A stretch of DNA of 64,000 bases, taken from a bacterium (GTDB taxonomy: Bacteria > Hinthialibacterota > Hinthialibacteria > OLB16). The stretch is from positions 1 through 64,000 of the forward strand of contig JAJVIK010000019.1 in NCBI GenBank assembly GCA_022072055.1. Direction: 5' to 3'. A program made the position numbers and the translations under genes. The notes under the pieces are model-generated. The model did not search any database, was not told where the DNA came from, and saw nothing but the letters and a program-made list of their open reading frames with translations. Numbering within the stretch: the stretch's first letter is position 1; every line of letters begins with the position of its first letter. Shown here in pieces: positions 8,864 to 16,904 of this stretch.

Positions 8864-10576
8864 ATGCTTCGCAGAGTCCTTCTTATCCTGGCCTTCCTTT
8901 CGGTCGCCGGGCTGGCGCTCGACATCTGGCAACACCCCAAGGCCTATTTTGGGGGAGGTCGCCCCCAACCTCCGCAATCATCCGCCTGGCTTCCGCACCC
9001 GGAGCCCACATTCACGATGGCCCCGGCGGTTCAACCCACTCCGAGTCAAGTTTCCACGGCTTCACCGACAATGATCCGGAACGAAACCGAGCCGGAGGCG
9101 TTGAGTTCCCTGACCGTTGAGGAAGCCTGCACGGCAATCCAAGAGGCTCAGTTGCCGGCCCTGGAGGGGAAACGAGTGGCCTGGGTCTTTGTGGAGTGTT
9201 CCCCCTTTCAAGTCCTTCAGCAGAACCATGAGGGCGCTAACGTCATCGCGATCCTGCCGGTGCGGGATGCGGGCGGGTCTTGGTTCGCGATTGAAGCGGG
9301 TGGAATCGTGGCCTCGGAAAACCCGGATGAGTTCCGTGGTCGCTTGACTCAGGCCGCGTGTCGAGTCGAGGGAATGCTCGCCGGCGCGCTGGAGGATGGC
9401 TTCATCGGGCCGGGCTGGCAGGACCGGAAGACCATCCCCATACTGGCGGATGTTCGCCTGAGTTTCATTCCATTCGTCCCTCCCGTGCCGCGGACCTCCG
9501 GGGGACTTTCCGCCCCAAGCGCCCCGTCACCCTCACCCACGCCGACTCGCCCGACGGAAAGCCCGCTTCCCTCAAACGCCCTGGTCGAGGAGGCTCCCGC
9601 AGCTCCTGAACCGACACCCCCGCGCTATGAGATTCAATTGGTTCCGGAGCGGGAGCGTGTCGGAGCCCATGCCTCGGGAAGAGAATTTGCCTGGAGTCTT
9701 CGACACACCCTTTATGAGAATGACGACTGGATCCTGGATGAGCGGGAGTATCGCTTGGTCGAAGAGTGGGATCGGGCGGTTCGGTCCCGATATCAGACCT
9801 TCGAGAACCCCAAGGACCGGCAGGCGATTGTGCGGGAATTCGTTCAGCTGCTTGGGGAGGAGAAGGCGATGCACGCGGGGATCCTCTTCAACGACAACCG
9901 GGGTCTCCCGATATATCGCTGGCCTCCCGCGGGAGCGCGGTTGCCCCCGCTTCCCACGCTCCGGGGGGGCAAGCAGGCTTCGCCATCCGGGGGGTCGGGG
10001 CCTCTTCGGCGCGACACTGTCGCGCGGGAGGGGGGGACATCAGATTCCTCATCGGCGGAGCATCGCGACTCTCCTCGCAATCCCCGGGTGGATTCCAACC
10101 GAGCCTCCATCGAGGAACGGCTTCTGGAATTCCTATTCGAAGCGTCCGACCGAACCGCGAGCATTCTGTTTGAGGCGCGCGGAGGTCGCCGCTCAGCGGT
10201 GAAGGCGCTTTCGAGGGGGGTGGAGATTTCGCTCGGGGAGAAGGAGCGGCGCTTTTCCAATCTTGCGAAGCTGCTGACTGAGAGTCCCCATCAGGCGGCT
10301 GTTTTCCGCCTCAAGTACCCGCTTTTCGACCGGATCGCGCTCAAGTTCGGCCCCCCTGAAAGAAGGCGCTCAGGCCCTTACCCTCGCGATCTGATGCTCT
10401 CTTCCGCGGAGGACCACGGGCGTCCCGCCCCGGGGCCGGCCACCAGCTTGGTCTGGGAGGCGTATGGTGGAGTGGAGGTCGCGCGGGCCAAGATCGACGA
10501 GGAATCCGACCCGCTCTCCGATAAGATGGTTCTCGTCCGGATTGACTTGGCGAGGTGGAGGCAGCCGCGCCGGTAG
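8864..10576 (+). CDS. hypothetical membrane-anchored or exported protein with Pro-rich linkers
   Basis: No family recognised (570 aa). The N-terminus (MLRRVLLILAFLSVAGLALD) is a signal anchor. It is followed by a Pro/Ser/Thr-rich stretch to about residue 80, a globular domain (about 80-210), a second Pro-rich linker (about 215-265), and a further acidic/basic mixed domain. A low-complexity patch around nt 9960-10040 contains the palindrome GCGCGACACTGTCGCGC and looks like inserted repeat sequence. ATG 8864 is chosen because it begins the hydrophobic segment; an upstream in-frame start at 8789 would put 25 unlikely residues ahead of it. It is followed 33 bases later by a methyltransferase gene. 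Confidence 0.6.
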   Translation: MLRRVLLILAFLSVAGLALDIWQHPKAYFGGGRPQPPQSSAWLPHPEPTFTMAPAVQPTPSQVSTASPTMIRNETEPEALSSLTVEEACTAIQEAQLPALEGKRVAWVFVECSPFQVLQQNHEGANVIAILPVRDAGGSWFAIEAGGIVASENPDEFRGRLTQAACRVEGMLAGALEDGFIGPGWQDRKTIPILADVRLSFIPFVPPVPRTSGGLSAPSAPSPSPTPTRPTESPLPSNALVEEAPAAPEPTPPRYEIQLVPERERVGAHASGREFAWSLRHTLYENDDWILDEREYRLVEEWDRAVRSRYQTFENPKDRQAIVREFVQLLGEEKAMHAGILFNDNRGLPIYRWPPAGARLPPLPTLRGGKQASPSGGSGPLRRDTVAREGGTSDSSSAEHRDSPRNPRVDSNRASIEERLLEFLFEASDRTASILFEARGGRRSAVKALSRGVEISLGEKERRFSNLAKLLTESPHQAAVFRLKYPLFDRIALKFGPPERRRSGPYPRDLMLSSAEDHGRPAPGPATSLVWEAYGGVEVARAKIDEESDPLSDKMVLVRIDLARWRQPRR

Positions 10577-10609
10577 CATTCCGGACAGCTTTGGAGGAAT
10601 GTCCCCTCG

Positions 10610-11449
10610 ATGACTGATCCGGTAAGACTCGCATGTGGTGTTCCCACACAGGCGCGCTATCGCGACCTGCTTGAGTCCCCGGACTTCAAGGACCTGGAGA
10701 CTTTTTCGCGGGGTTTCCTACTCCGGAATCGGGCGGCGCTTAAGGGCTATTCGCGAAGGTGGTCTTCCGATCCCCTGCACCACTGGAGCCGCCAGTGGGA
10801 ATACCCTTTTGTCCTCCAATGGTTGGATTGGGCGCTCCATGCGGCCTCCCAAGGGGAGGCGCGTATCCTGGATGCGGGGTCGGGGGTCACCTTCTTCCCA
10901 TATTTTCTCGCGGACCGTTTTCCGAAAGCGGAACTGGTCTGCCTGGACATGGACAGACGCCTCGAGTTCGCGCACGCCCGGATTGTGGAGCCATCTCGGG
11001 GGCGGGTCTGTTTCAGGACCGGCGGGATTCAAAGCATGGCGGAAGGGGACGGAGCCTTCGACTCGGTCTACTGCATCTCCGTGCTGGAGCACACCGAGGA
11101 CCATGAGCGGGTGATTCGGGAATTCCGAAGGGTTCTCAAACCCGGCGGCCTGCTGGTGGTGACCTTCGACATCTCTCTCGATGGCGAAGCGCGGGTGCCG
11201 GTGGATGTGGCGGAATCGCTTCTCGCGCTCCTCAAGTTCCACTTTGAACCTTGTGAACCCTGTCCCGGCGCGCGCGAGTCTCTTTCCGATGATGTGGTCA
11301 CGACCGCCTTCATTCGGGACAGCGGGTTGGCGACCCGACCCTGGAGGCATCCCTGGATGTCCGCCATGCGCGACCTTCTGCGGGGGAGGCGCCCGAGGCG
11401 ACTCTTCAAGGATCTGACATTCTATTGCGCGGCGTTCCGGAGGGTCTGA
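10610..11449 (+). CDS. class I SAM-dependent methyltransferase
   Basis: The 279-residue product has motif I ILDAGSGVTFFPYFLA near residues 84-99, acidic loop residue in LVCLDMD, motif II-like SVYCISVLEHTED, and LKPGGLLVVTFD. These define a Methyltransf_11-type Rossmann methylase. The 80-residue N-terminal helical extension and the C-terminal WRHPWMSAMRDLLRG do not indicate a substrate. A GGAGG at 10593-10597 lies 12 bases before ATG 10610, which is long but usable. The gene is separated by 33 bases from the preceding hypothetical gene and may be co-transcribed. Confidence 0.82.
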   Translation: MTDPVRLACGVPTQARYRDLLESPDFKDLETFSRGFLLRNRAALKGYSRRWSSDPLHHWSRQWEYPFVLQWLDWALHAASQGEARILDAGSGVTFFPYFLADRFPKAELVCLDMDRRLEFAHARIVEPSRGRVCFRTGGIQSMAEGDGAFDSVYCISVLEHTEDHERVIREFRRVLKPGGLLVVTFDISLDGEARVPVDVAESLLALLKFHFEPCEPCPGARESLSDDVVTTAFIRDSGLATRPWRHPWMSAMRDLLRGRRPRRLFKDLTFYCAAFRRV

Positions 11450-11616
11450 GCGCGCCGCGCCGCGAGGGAATGGGGCCGCGCGCCGCGTCGCCCCGCGCGA
11501 CTCCCCTTCCCGCTCTCGGTGAATTCTGTCAGTATCCCCCGCTTGAACGTGCGGTTGTCTCCGTGCATTCGGAGCGCCGGGAACACGTCGGAACATATTC
11601 AGGGGGAATTTGAAAA

Positions 11617-11916
11617 ATGGCAGAGAAGAAGGCAATGACGAAGTCGCAGCTGATCACGCGCTTGGCGGAGAAGAGCGGCGCCTCCAAGGCGGCGGTGAAG
11701 ACGATCCTTGAGGATCTGGCCGCGGTCGCTTACAAGGAAGCCAAGGTCGGGTTCACTGTGCCGGGGATCGGCAAGCTGGTCTTGGTGAAGAGGAAAGCCC
11801 GCATCGGGCGCAACCCGGCCACCGGGCAGGAGATCAAGATTCCCGCCAAGACCGTGGTGAAGTTCCGAGTCGCCAAGGCCTGCAAGGACGCGGTGGTCGG
11901 CGGGAACAAGAAGTAA
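11617..11916 (+). CDS. HU/IHF-family DNA-binding protein
   Basis: Histone-like bacterial nucleoid protein (99 aa, usual size for HU). The N-terminal helices carry the family signature (MTKSQLITRLAEKSG, then AAVKTILEDL). The DNA-binding arm is represented by ARIGRNPATGQEIKIPAK, close to the GRNPxTGxxIxIPA consensus. It should act as a dimer that bends DNA without strong sequence specificity. A purine-rich AGGGGGAA precedes ATG 11617. The gene appears monocistronic, with its own terminator downstream. Confidence 0.93.
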   Translation: MAEKKAMTKSQLITRLAEKSGASKAAVKTILEDLAAVAYKEAKVGFTVPGIGKLVLVKRKARIGRNPATGQEIKIPAKTVVKFRVAKACKDAVVGGNKK

Positions 11917-11951
11917 TTCCGGCCCATCGCCAAGACTCGTTGGAAATGGAT

Positions 11952-11990
11952 GGCCCTCCCTTCCGAGCGAAGGGGGGGCCTTTGTCTTTT
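11952..11990 (+). terminator. rho-independent terminator after the HU gene
   Basis: GGCCCTCCCTTC (from 11952) pairs with GAAGGGGGGGCC (to 11980), allowing one G-T pair, followed by TTTGTCTTTT. Confidence 0.85.
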
Positions 11991-12136
11991 GACCTCGGGG
12001 GCCCCTTGGTTTCAGCCCTTCCGTTACAAAGCGATTCCGATCTCCGTTCTTTCGGCATAGGATAGGCGTTGGACGCCACCCCCATCTCCGACTGCTCGGA
12101 GCGGGGAGAAAGCAGTCTTGGAAACAGGAGAAACTG

Positions 12137-13759
12137 ATGCAAAAACTGACGAAAATCGCGGTCTTCACTCTCGTTTTGGCGCTCATTGCCCCTCTCGCGG
12201 CAAGGGCCCAAGACGACAACACAATCCTCCACCAGATCTCAAACGCCCAGGCGGCGCTCTATGACAAGGTCGGCCCCTCGGTGGTCCGGATTGTCACCCG
12301 CAACTCGCGGAGCGCCACCATGCCCAGCATGGAGGAATTGAAGGATTCCCTTCCTTGGTTCTTCAAGAATCCCGAATTTTGGGAGGGTTCCCCCTATGAG
12401 TTCTACTTCCAAAACCCTCACGGCCAACGGGACAAGGACAATAACAAGGAGGAATCCGAGGGCCAGGAGCCGAAGCCCAAGGAGCGCTTTTCAATCAGCG
12501 GCGTGGGTTCCGGAACCGTGATCCGTGTGGATTCGGATGGAGCCTGGATTCTCACCAACAACCATGTGGTCGGGGACGCCGAGAAGGTGGATATCGCCTT
12601 CCGAGATGAGTATCCGATCACCTCGCTTGAGGTCGTCTCCGACATGGACACGGAGAACCGAAACACCTTCCTGGATGAGAAAACCGACCTGGCCCTGATT
12701 CACCTGACCCCTGAGGTTGTCGGAGAGAGGAAGCTCACCCCGATCGAGTTCGGGGATTCGGATGCCCTGCGGGTCGGGCAGATTGTGTTCACCTTGGGGT
12801 CCCCGCTCGACCGCGAGCAGACCTTCAGTCAGGGGATCATCAGCGCCAAGGACCGGGGGAATGTGCTGCCTGGCCTGAACGAGGAGGAGATTCGCTACGA
12901 GGGGTTCCTCCAGACCACCGCGTTCATCAATGTCGGCAACAGCGGCGGCCCGCTGATCGATGTGGATGGCCGGATGGTCGGCATTGACGTGGCCATCCAG
13001 ACCGCGGGCGGGTTGTCGAACGGATTCATCGGGATCGGGTTCGCGATCCCCTCGAATCGGGCGAAGACCGTGGCGGACGCGCTGATGGCCCACGGCAAGG
13101 TGGTCCGAGGATATCTGGGCGTGAAAATCCAGGCGCCGGACCTGGACGCCAGCGAGTATTTCAATCTGAAGCCCAAGACCGGGGCCAAGGTGATGGATGT
13201 CATCGACAACACGCCCGCGGCCAAGGGCGGAATCAAGAAGAACGACATCATCCTGACCTTCAACGGAAAGCCGGTTCTTGGGACCACGCACTTGCAGGAG
13301 CTGGTGGCGGCGGCGGAAGTGAATCACACCGCCGAAGTCGAGGTTCTGCGCGGCAAGGACAAGGTGAAGCTTGCGGTTCCCATCGAGCCGCAGCCGGATG
13401 AGCCGGCCAAGGTGGTCCGTCGCGCCCAGGGCGAGCTTTCCGAGCTGGGCGCGAGTCTGCGCGATCCGAGCGAGGATGAGGCCAAGTATTACGAGGAGGC
13501 CGGTTTCAAGGGGGTGATCGTGGGCGAGATCGACCCGTCCGGTCCGCTCGCCGGAAAAATCCCCAAAGGCTCGCTGATCACCGCCATCGAGCAGAACAAG
13601 GTCGCCTCGGTCGAGGATGTGAAGAACGTTCTCGACAAGATTTACTCCGACCGCTCGGACAAGCGCGAGATCCGCGTGATGATCACCTATGTCCCCTCAT
13701 CGAGTGAAAAGACGGAGGAGTTTCAAATCATCAAGCTGGAACCCCGCGAGGACCAGTAA
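12137..13759 (+). CDS. degP: HtrA/DegP-family periplasmic serine protease with two PDZ domains
   Basis: Envelope quality-control protease or chaperone (540 aa). It begins with a Sec signal peptide (MQKLTKIAVF, cleavage after AARAQ). The trypsin-like catalytic triad is visible as His143 (TNNHVVG), Asp184 (KTDLALI) and Ser269 (GNSGGPL). An acidic low-complexity insertion (about residues 95-118) lies in the N-terminal part, where DegP proteins carry a variable loop. Two PDZ domains follow: PDZ1 begins near VRGYLGVKIQ, and PDZ2 near FKGVIVGEIDPSGPLAG. CAGGAG lies a few bases before ATG 12137. It is probably monocistronic, ending at a bidirectional hairpin region. Confidence 0.92.
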   Translation: MQKLTKIAVFTLVLALIAPLAARAQDDNTILHQISNAQAALYDKVGPSVVRIVTRNSRSATMPSMEELKDSLPWFFKNPEFWEGSPYEFYFQNPHGQRDKDNNKEESEGQEPKPKERFSISGVGSGTVIRVDSDGAWILTNNHVVGDAEKVDIAFRDEYPITSLEVVSDMDTENRNTFLDEKTDLALIHLTPEVVGERKLTPIEFGDSDALRVGQIVFTLGSPLDREQTFSQGIISAKDRGNVLPGLNEEEIRYEGFLQTTAFINVGNSGGPLIDVDGRMVGIDVAIQTAGGLSNGFIGIGFAIPSNRAKTVADALMAHGKVVRGYLGVKIQAPDLDASEYFNLKPKTGAKVMDVIDNTPAAKGGIKKNDIILTFNGKPVLGTTHLQELVAAAEVNHTAEVEVLRGKDKVKLAVPIEPQPDEPAKVVRRAQGELSELGASLRDPSEDEAKYYEEAGFKGVIVGEIDPSGPLAGKIPKGSLITAIEQNKVASVEDVKNVLDKIYSDRSDKREIRVMITYVPSSSEKTEEFQIIKLEPREDQ

Positions 13760-13785
13760 GGCGCGCGACGCCGCGAGGGGCGAGC

Positions 13786-13846
13786 GTGGGGCGAGAGAGA
13801 TCTCGCCCCACGCCCCTTGAATCCCGGGGCGGCCGCCGGCCGCCCC
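13786..13846. terminator. two adjacent hairpins between convergent genes
   Basis: GTGGGGCGAGA (13786-13796) pairs perfectly with TCTCGCCCCAC (13801-13811) around GAGA. GGGGCGGCC (13826-13834) pairs with GGCCGCCCC (13838-13846). Neither has a long T tract. The position between the 3' ends of the protease gene and the ThuA gene suggests bidirectional termination or transcript-end protection. Confidence 0.6.
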
Positions 13847-14694
13847 TATTTCAGTTTTGCGCTGGGGGTGGCATCCCCCTCGGCCAATCCGAAGGCCCAC
13901 TTGATCCCTCCAAGGAGATGGGCCTGAAAGGTCGGGTTGGTCCACACATCCTCGCGGTGGCCGAGTGCGGTGTAGAAGACCTTCCCCTTGCCGTATTCCC
14001 GGCACCAGGCGACGGCGTAGTCGCCATCTTTCCCCCGGTGAATCCGATCCCCCTTCTCCATGTCGGTCTTGGAGTTGTCCAGGCTGAGGAGGACATGGAG
14101 TTTCTCGCGGGAATAAGGCTCCCTGAACTGATAGATCTCATCCTGGATTACCCACTCATCGCCGAGCATCGCGGTGGCGGGATGATTCTTATCCTCGACT
14201 TTGAGGGTCACCGGCGGATCGCCCGCGTTCCACGGGTGACCGTCGAAATACGCCCCGACCATCTCACCCCACTCCGGCCAGTTGTAAAAGGAGTCGGTGG
14301 TCGTGTGCGTTCCGATCAGCGCCTTCCCGTCCTTGATGGCGTTCAGTATCCCCTGCTTCTGCTCCTCGGTGGCCTTCACATTGTCGCCGGTTGTGGTGAA
14401 GAACAGAAAGCCATCATAGCGGTTCATGTATTCCGGGGTCAGGAATGAAAGGTTGATCAGGTCGGGACGAAGCTGCCAGAGGTTGAGGGCTTCCGCCTCA
14501 AAGACTCCGGAGTCCCTCCCGATCTGAGCGATGGTCTTTTCGGCGATCTCCAGGCACGAATGCTTGAAGCCTCCGCAGAAGGTCAGAACAAGCAATTTCT
14601 TGGGCTTGGGGTCCTCCGCAAGGCTGGGAGCCGTGCTCTTTCCAAGAATCGCGGCCCCCAATAGGACCGTGCACACAAACTTCCTCAATGCCAT
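13846..14694 (-). CDS. exported ThuA-domain protein (trehalose-utilisation family)
   Basis: ThuA-like protein with a class I glutamine-amidotransferase-like fold (282 aa) and a signal peptide (MALRKFVCTVLLGAAILG, cleavage near PSLAE). Family features are VLTFCGGFKHSC, the central IGTHTTTDSFYNWPEW and the C-terminal GKVFYTALGHREDVW. ThuA domains are linked to trehalose and other glycan use; exported versions are frequent in Planctomycetes and related groups, and their reaction is not firmly known. AGGAGGAG precedes the ATG. It lies 15 bases downstream of an Lrp/AsnC regulator gene, so the two likely form an operon. Confidence 0.85.
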   Translation of the reverse strand: MALRKFVCTVLLGAAILGKSTAPSLAEDPKPKKLLVLTFCGGFKHSCLEIAEKTIAQIGRDSGVFEAEALNLWQLRPDLINLSFLTPEYMNRYDGFLFFTTTGDNVKATEEQKQGILNAIKDGKALIGTHTTTDSFYNWPEWGEMVGAYFDGHPWNAGDPPVTLKVEDKNHPATAMLGDEWVIQDEIYQFREPYSREKLHVLLSLDNSKTDMEKGDRIHRGKDGDYAVAWCREYGKGKVFYTALGHREDVWTNPTFQAHLLGGIKWAFGLAEGDATPSAKLK

Positions 14695-14709
14695 GATGCT
14701 CCTCCTTCT

Positions 14710-15225
14710 TCAGGGTGACACGGGGAGACGGGGGACTTCCTCCATCTGCCCCAAGATGATCCCGTTGTCCTTGTATTTCTTCAGCATGAAGTGGGTGGTG
14801 GTGGATTGGATGTGGTCAAGGGTGGCGAGTTTCTCGAACACGAAGTAGGAGATGTCCTGGATGCTGTCACCCTCCAGAACCACCAGGAGGTCATAAGTTC
14901 CGGAGACAAGATACAATGAGCGCACCTCGGGGAACCGATAGATTCTTTCGGCGATTTTGTCGAAGCCGACCCCGCGTTGGGGGGTCACTCGAACCTCGAT
15001 CATGCAGGTGACCTTGCCGTCCCGGCGGCGCGCGGGGTCGGTGACGGCGCGGTATCCGAGGATGACCTTGTCCTCCTCCAGGCTTTTGATCGCGGCCGAG
15101 ACCTCGGCGGGGCTGACCCCAAGCAGGTCGGCGAGTCGTTGGTCGGAAATTCGGGCGTTCTGCTCAAGCAGTTCGAGGATCTGATCCTCGATCGGGCGTC
15201 CGGCCCGCTTTTGTTCGGGATTCAT
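14710..15225 (-). CDS. Lrp/AsnC-family transcriptional regulator
   Basis: Feast/famine-type regulator (171 aa). The N-terminal winged helix-turn-helix is readable as ILELLEQNARISDQRLADLL followed by GVSPAEVSAAIKSLEED. The C-terminal RAM/AsnC effector domain includes VRSLYLVSGTYDLLVVLEG, with the family glycine turn that binds amino acids or other small ligands. ATG 15225 has GGAGG seven bases upstream and is preferred to TTG 15231. Being first in a two-gene unit with the ThuA gene, it may regulate that gene and itself; this is inferred from position only. Confidence 0.88.
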   Translation of the reverse strand: MNPEQKRAGRPIEDQILELLEQNARISDQRLADLLGVSPAEVSAAIKSLEEDKVILGYRAVTDPARRRDGKVTCMIEVRVTPQRGVGFDKIAERIYRFPEVRSLYLVSGTYDLLVVLEGDSIQDISYFVFEKLATLDHIQSTTTHFMLKKYKDNGIILGQMEEVPRLPVSP

Positions 15226-15298
15226 GCGCAAACCTCCAAGGGAACAAGATTAGCAGGGGCGACCCGGAGGGTCGAGGCGCAATATCCTGGGTCTCGAA

Positions 15299-16756
15299 TC
15301 AGTCGGTTTTCAACCAATCCACCCATGTTTGAATGTTCGCGATGAAGGTGTCAGTCCGGATTCCCCGGAAGCGGCGCGGGGGGTTGTTCATGTAATCGGC
15401 GGTGTCGGGAAAGGAGGTCTCCTCGACCCATGCCCCGCGCTCGTCCAACGACTCCAAGATCTTCCGCGCCTTGTCGGCGGAAACCGTTTCCGGCTTCTTC
15501 CTCTTTCTCTCGTCGGCCTCCCCTTCCAGGCGCGCCTCTTTCGGGGTGAGCGCGGAGAGGCGCTGGAACTCCCGCTCGAGCGCCTCCACATCGATGGCGA
15601 GCTTGAACCCGTAGCCTCGAAGCATGTTCTCGGGGTTGGTGTCGATCCAATAACGTCCGGTTTCCTTGGTGGTCCCCTCCCGATGGGCGTATAGGGGGAG
15701 GTTGGTTCCAAGCTCGTGGAAGACCCCGTGAGTGTAAACACCCTCCCGCTGGCCTTCCGGGAGAGAGGTGTTCCGCAGCCAGTCCAGCGCCTTGGGAATT
15801 CCCTCCAAGTAGGCTCTGTCGCCGGTCCATTTGAAGTAGGTTTCCAACGCCTCGATGGCTTGGAGAGTGTCGATGGTCGAGATTGCGGCGGGTTCGTAGG
15901 AGCGAGCGGCGGCGGGGCGCGTTGTCTCGGTGTACTGTTGCGCCCAACCGGCTTGGGGCGGCGCGAGCTGGGCGGCCTTCACAAAGGCCATTCCTCGAAG
16001 CGCGGCCCCCTGCAAGCGGCTGTCGCCCAGGCGTTCGGATGCCCGCCAGAGGAACTCGATGTTTCCAAGGATCACGCCATCATTGAAAGTGGCGTGGGCG
16101 GTGTAATCCGGTTTGGGGCGGTCCCCCTCGCTTTGACACGGCGGATAGCGCTGGGGCCAGGAGCCGTTCGGATACTGCGAGTCCAAGAAAAACTCCAGCG
16201 CCTTGTGGAGCGCGGTTTCGTATTTGTCCTCCCGGGTCACCTCGGCCATATCGAGGAGGAACTCGCCGGCTCCGACCATCACATGGTCATCGAAGGTGCA
16301 GTTTCCGCACAGATAATAGAACTCCTCCCAACCCCAACATCGAGAGCCAACCCGCTCATGCCACTCGCGAGTCCCCGCCGGATCGAAGTCGATGAAGTAG
16401 TGCCAGCCGCCGGAGGGGTGTTGGCCCGCGAGGAGTGCATCCGCGGCGTCTTGGGAGGCGCTGAGAAATTCTGTCGCGCCGGTCACCCGGTAAGCCTCAA
16501 GAAGGACCCTTCCCACACCCACCGTGCTGGGATCCTGGACCCAGATCATCGATTTGCGCGCGGGGATTTCTCCCCATTGCTCGGACAGATCTTCGGTGTA
16601 GAGGCTCAGGTACCCCCCCCGGTTGGAAACTTCCTCGCGCATGAAGGCGACCGCTTTGCGCATGGCCGCCAGGACCTCCGGCTTGGAGGGTGGATCCCCC
16701 GCAGAGGATGGGCGCACCAGGAGCACGGGAACCACAAAGATCAGGAAGTGTCGCAT
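15299..16756 (-). CDS. secreted PL10-type pectate-lyase-like protein
   Basis: The 485-residue product starts with a signal peptide (MRHFLIFVVPVLLVRPSSAG). Motifs match polysaccharide lyase family 10, an (alpha/alpha) toroid: GGWHYFID, YPNGSWPQRYPP, TFNDGVILGNIEFL, and AGWAQQYTETTRPAAARSYE. The last contains the Arg of the PxxARxYEP element that abstracts the proton in PL10. It therefore probably acts on pectin or a related uronan outside the cytoplasm. Longer in-frame starts (to 16906) are rejected because they bury the signal peptide. No strong Shine-Dalgarno is seen at ATG 16756. It is divergent from the radical SAM gene. Confidence 0.75.
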   Translation of the reverse strand: MRHFLIFVVPVLLVRPSSAGDPPSKPEVLAAMRKAVAFMREEVSNRGGYLSLYTEDLSEQWGEIPARKSMIWVQDPSTVGVGRVLLEAYRVTGATEFLSASQDAADALLAGQHPSGGWHYFIDFDPAGTREWHERVGSRCWGWEEFYYLCGNCTFDDHVMVGAGEFLLDMAEVTREDKYETALHKALEFFLDSQYPNGSWPQRYPPCQSEGDRPKPDYTAHATFNDGVILGNIEFLWRASERLGDSRLQGAALRGMAFVKAAQLAPPQAGWAQQYTETTRPAAARSYEPAAISTIDTLQAIEALETYFKWTGDRAYLEGIPKALDWLRNTSLPEGQREGVYTHGVFHELGTNLPLYAHREGTTKETGRYWIDTNPENMLRGYGFKLAIDVEALEREFQRLSALTPKEARLEGEADERKRKKPETVSADKARKILESLDERGAWVEETSFPDTADYMNNPPRRFRGIRTDTFIANIQTWVDWLKTD

Positions 16757-16904
16757 GGGAGGGATTGTGAGATTCGCTCTCAATCCCCGCAATCCCGCGA
16801 GCCACGATCGCAGTGGGGCAAGAGGAACCCGCTTGCGGGACGAACGAGGGGGGGGTAACATGAATCTCCGTGGGACCGGAGAATTTCGAGGAAGGGAGAA
16901 GAGC

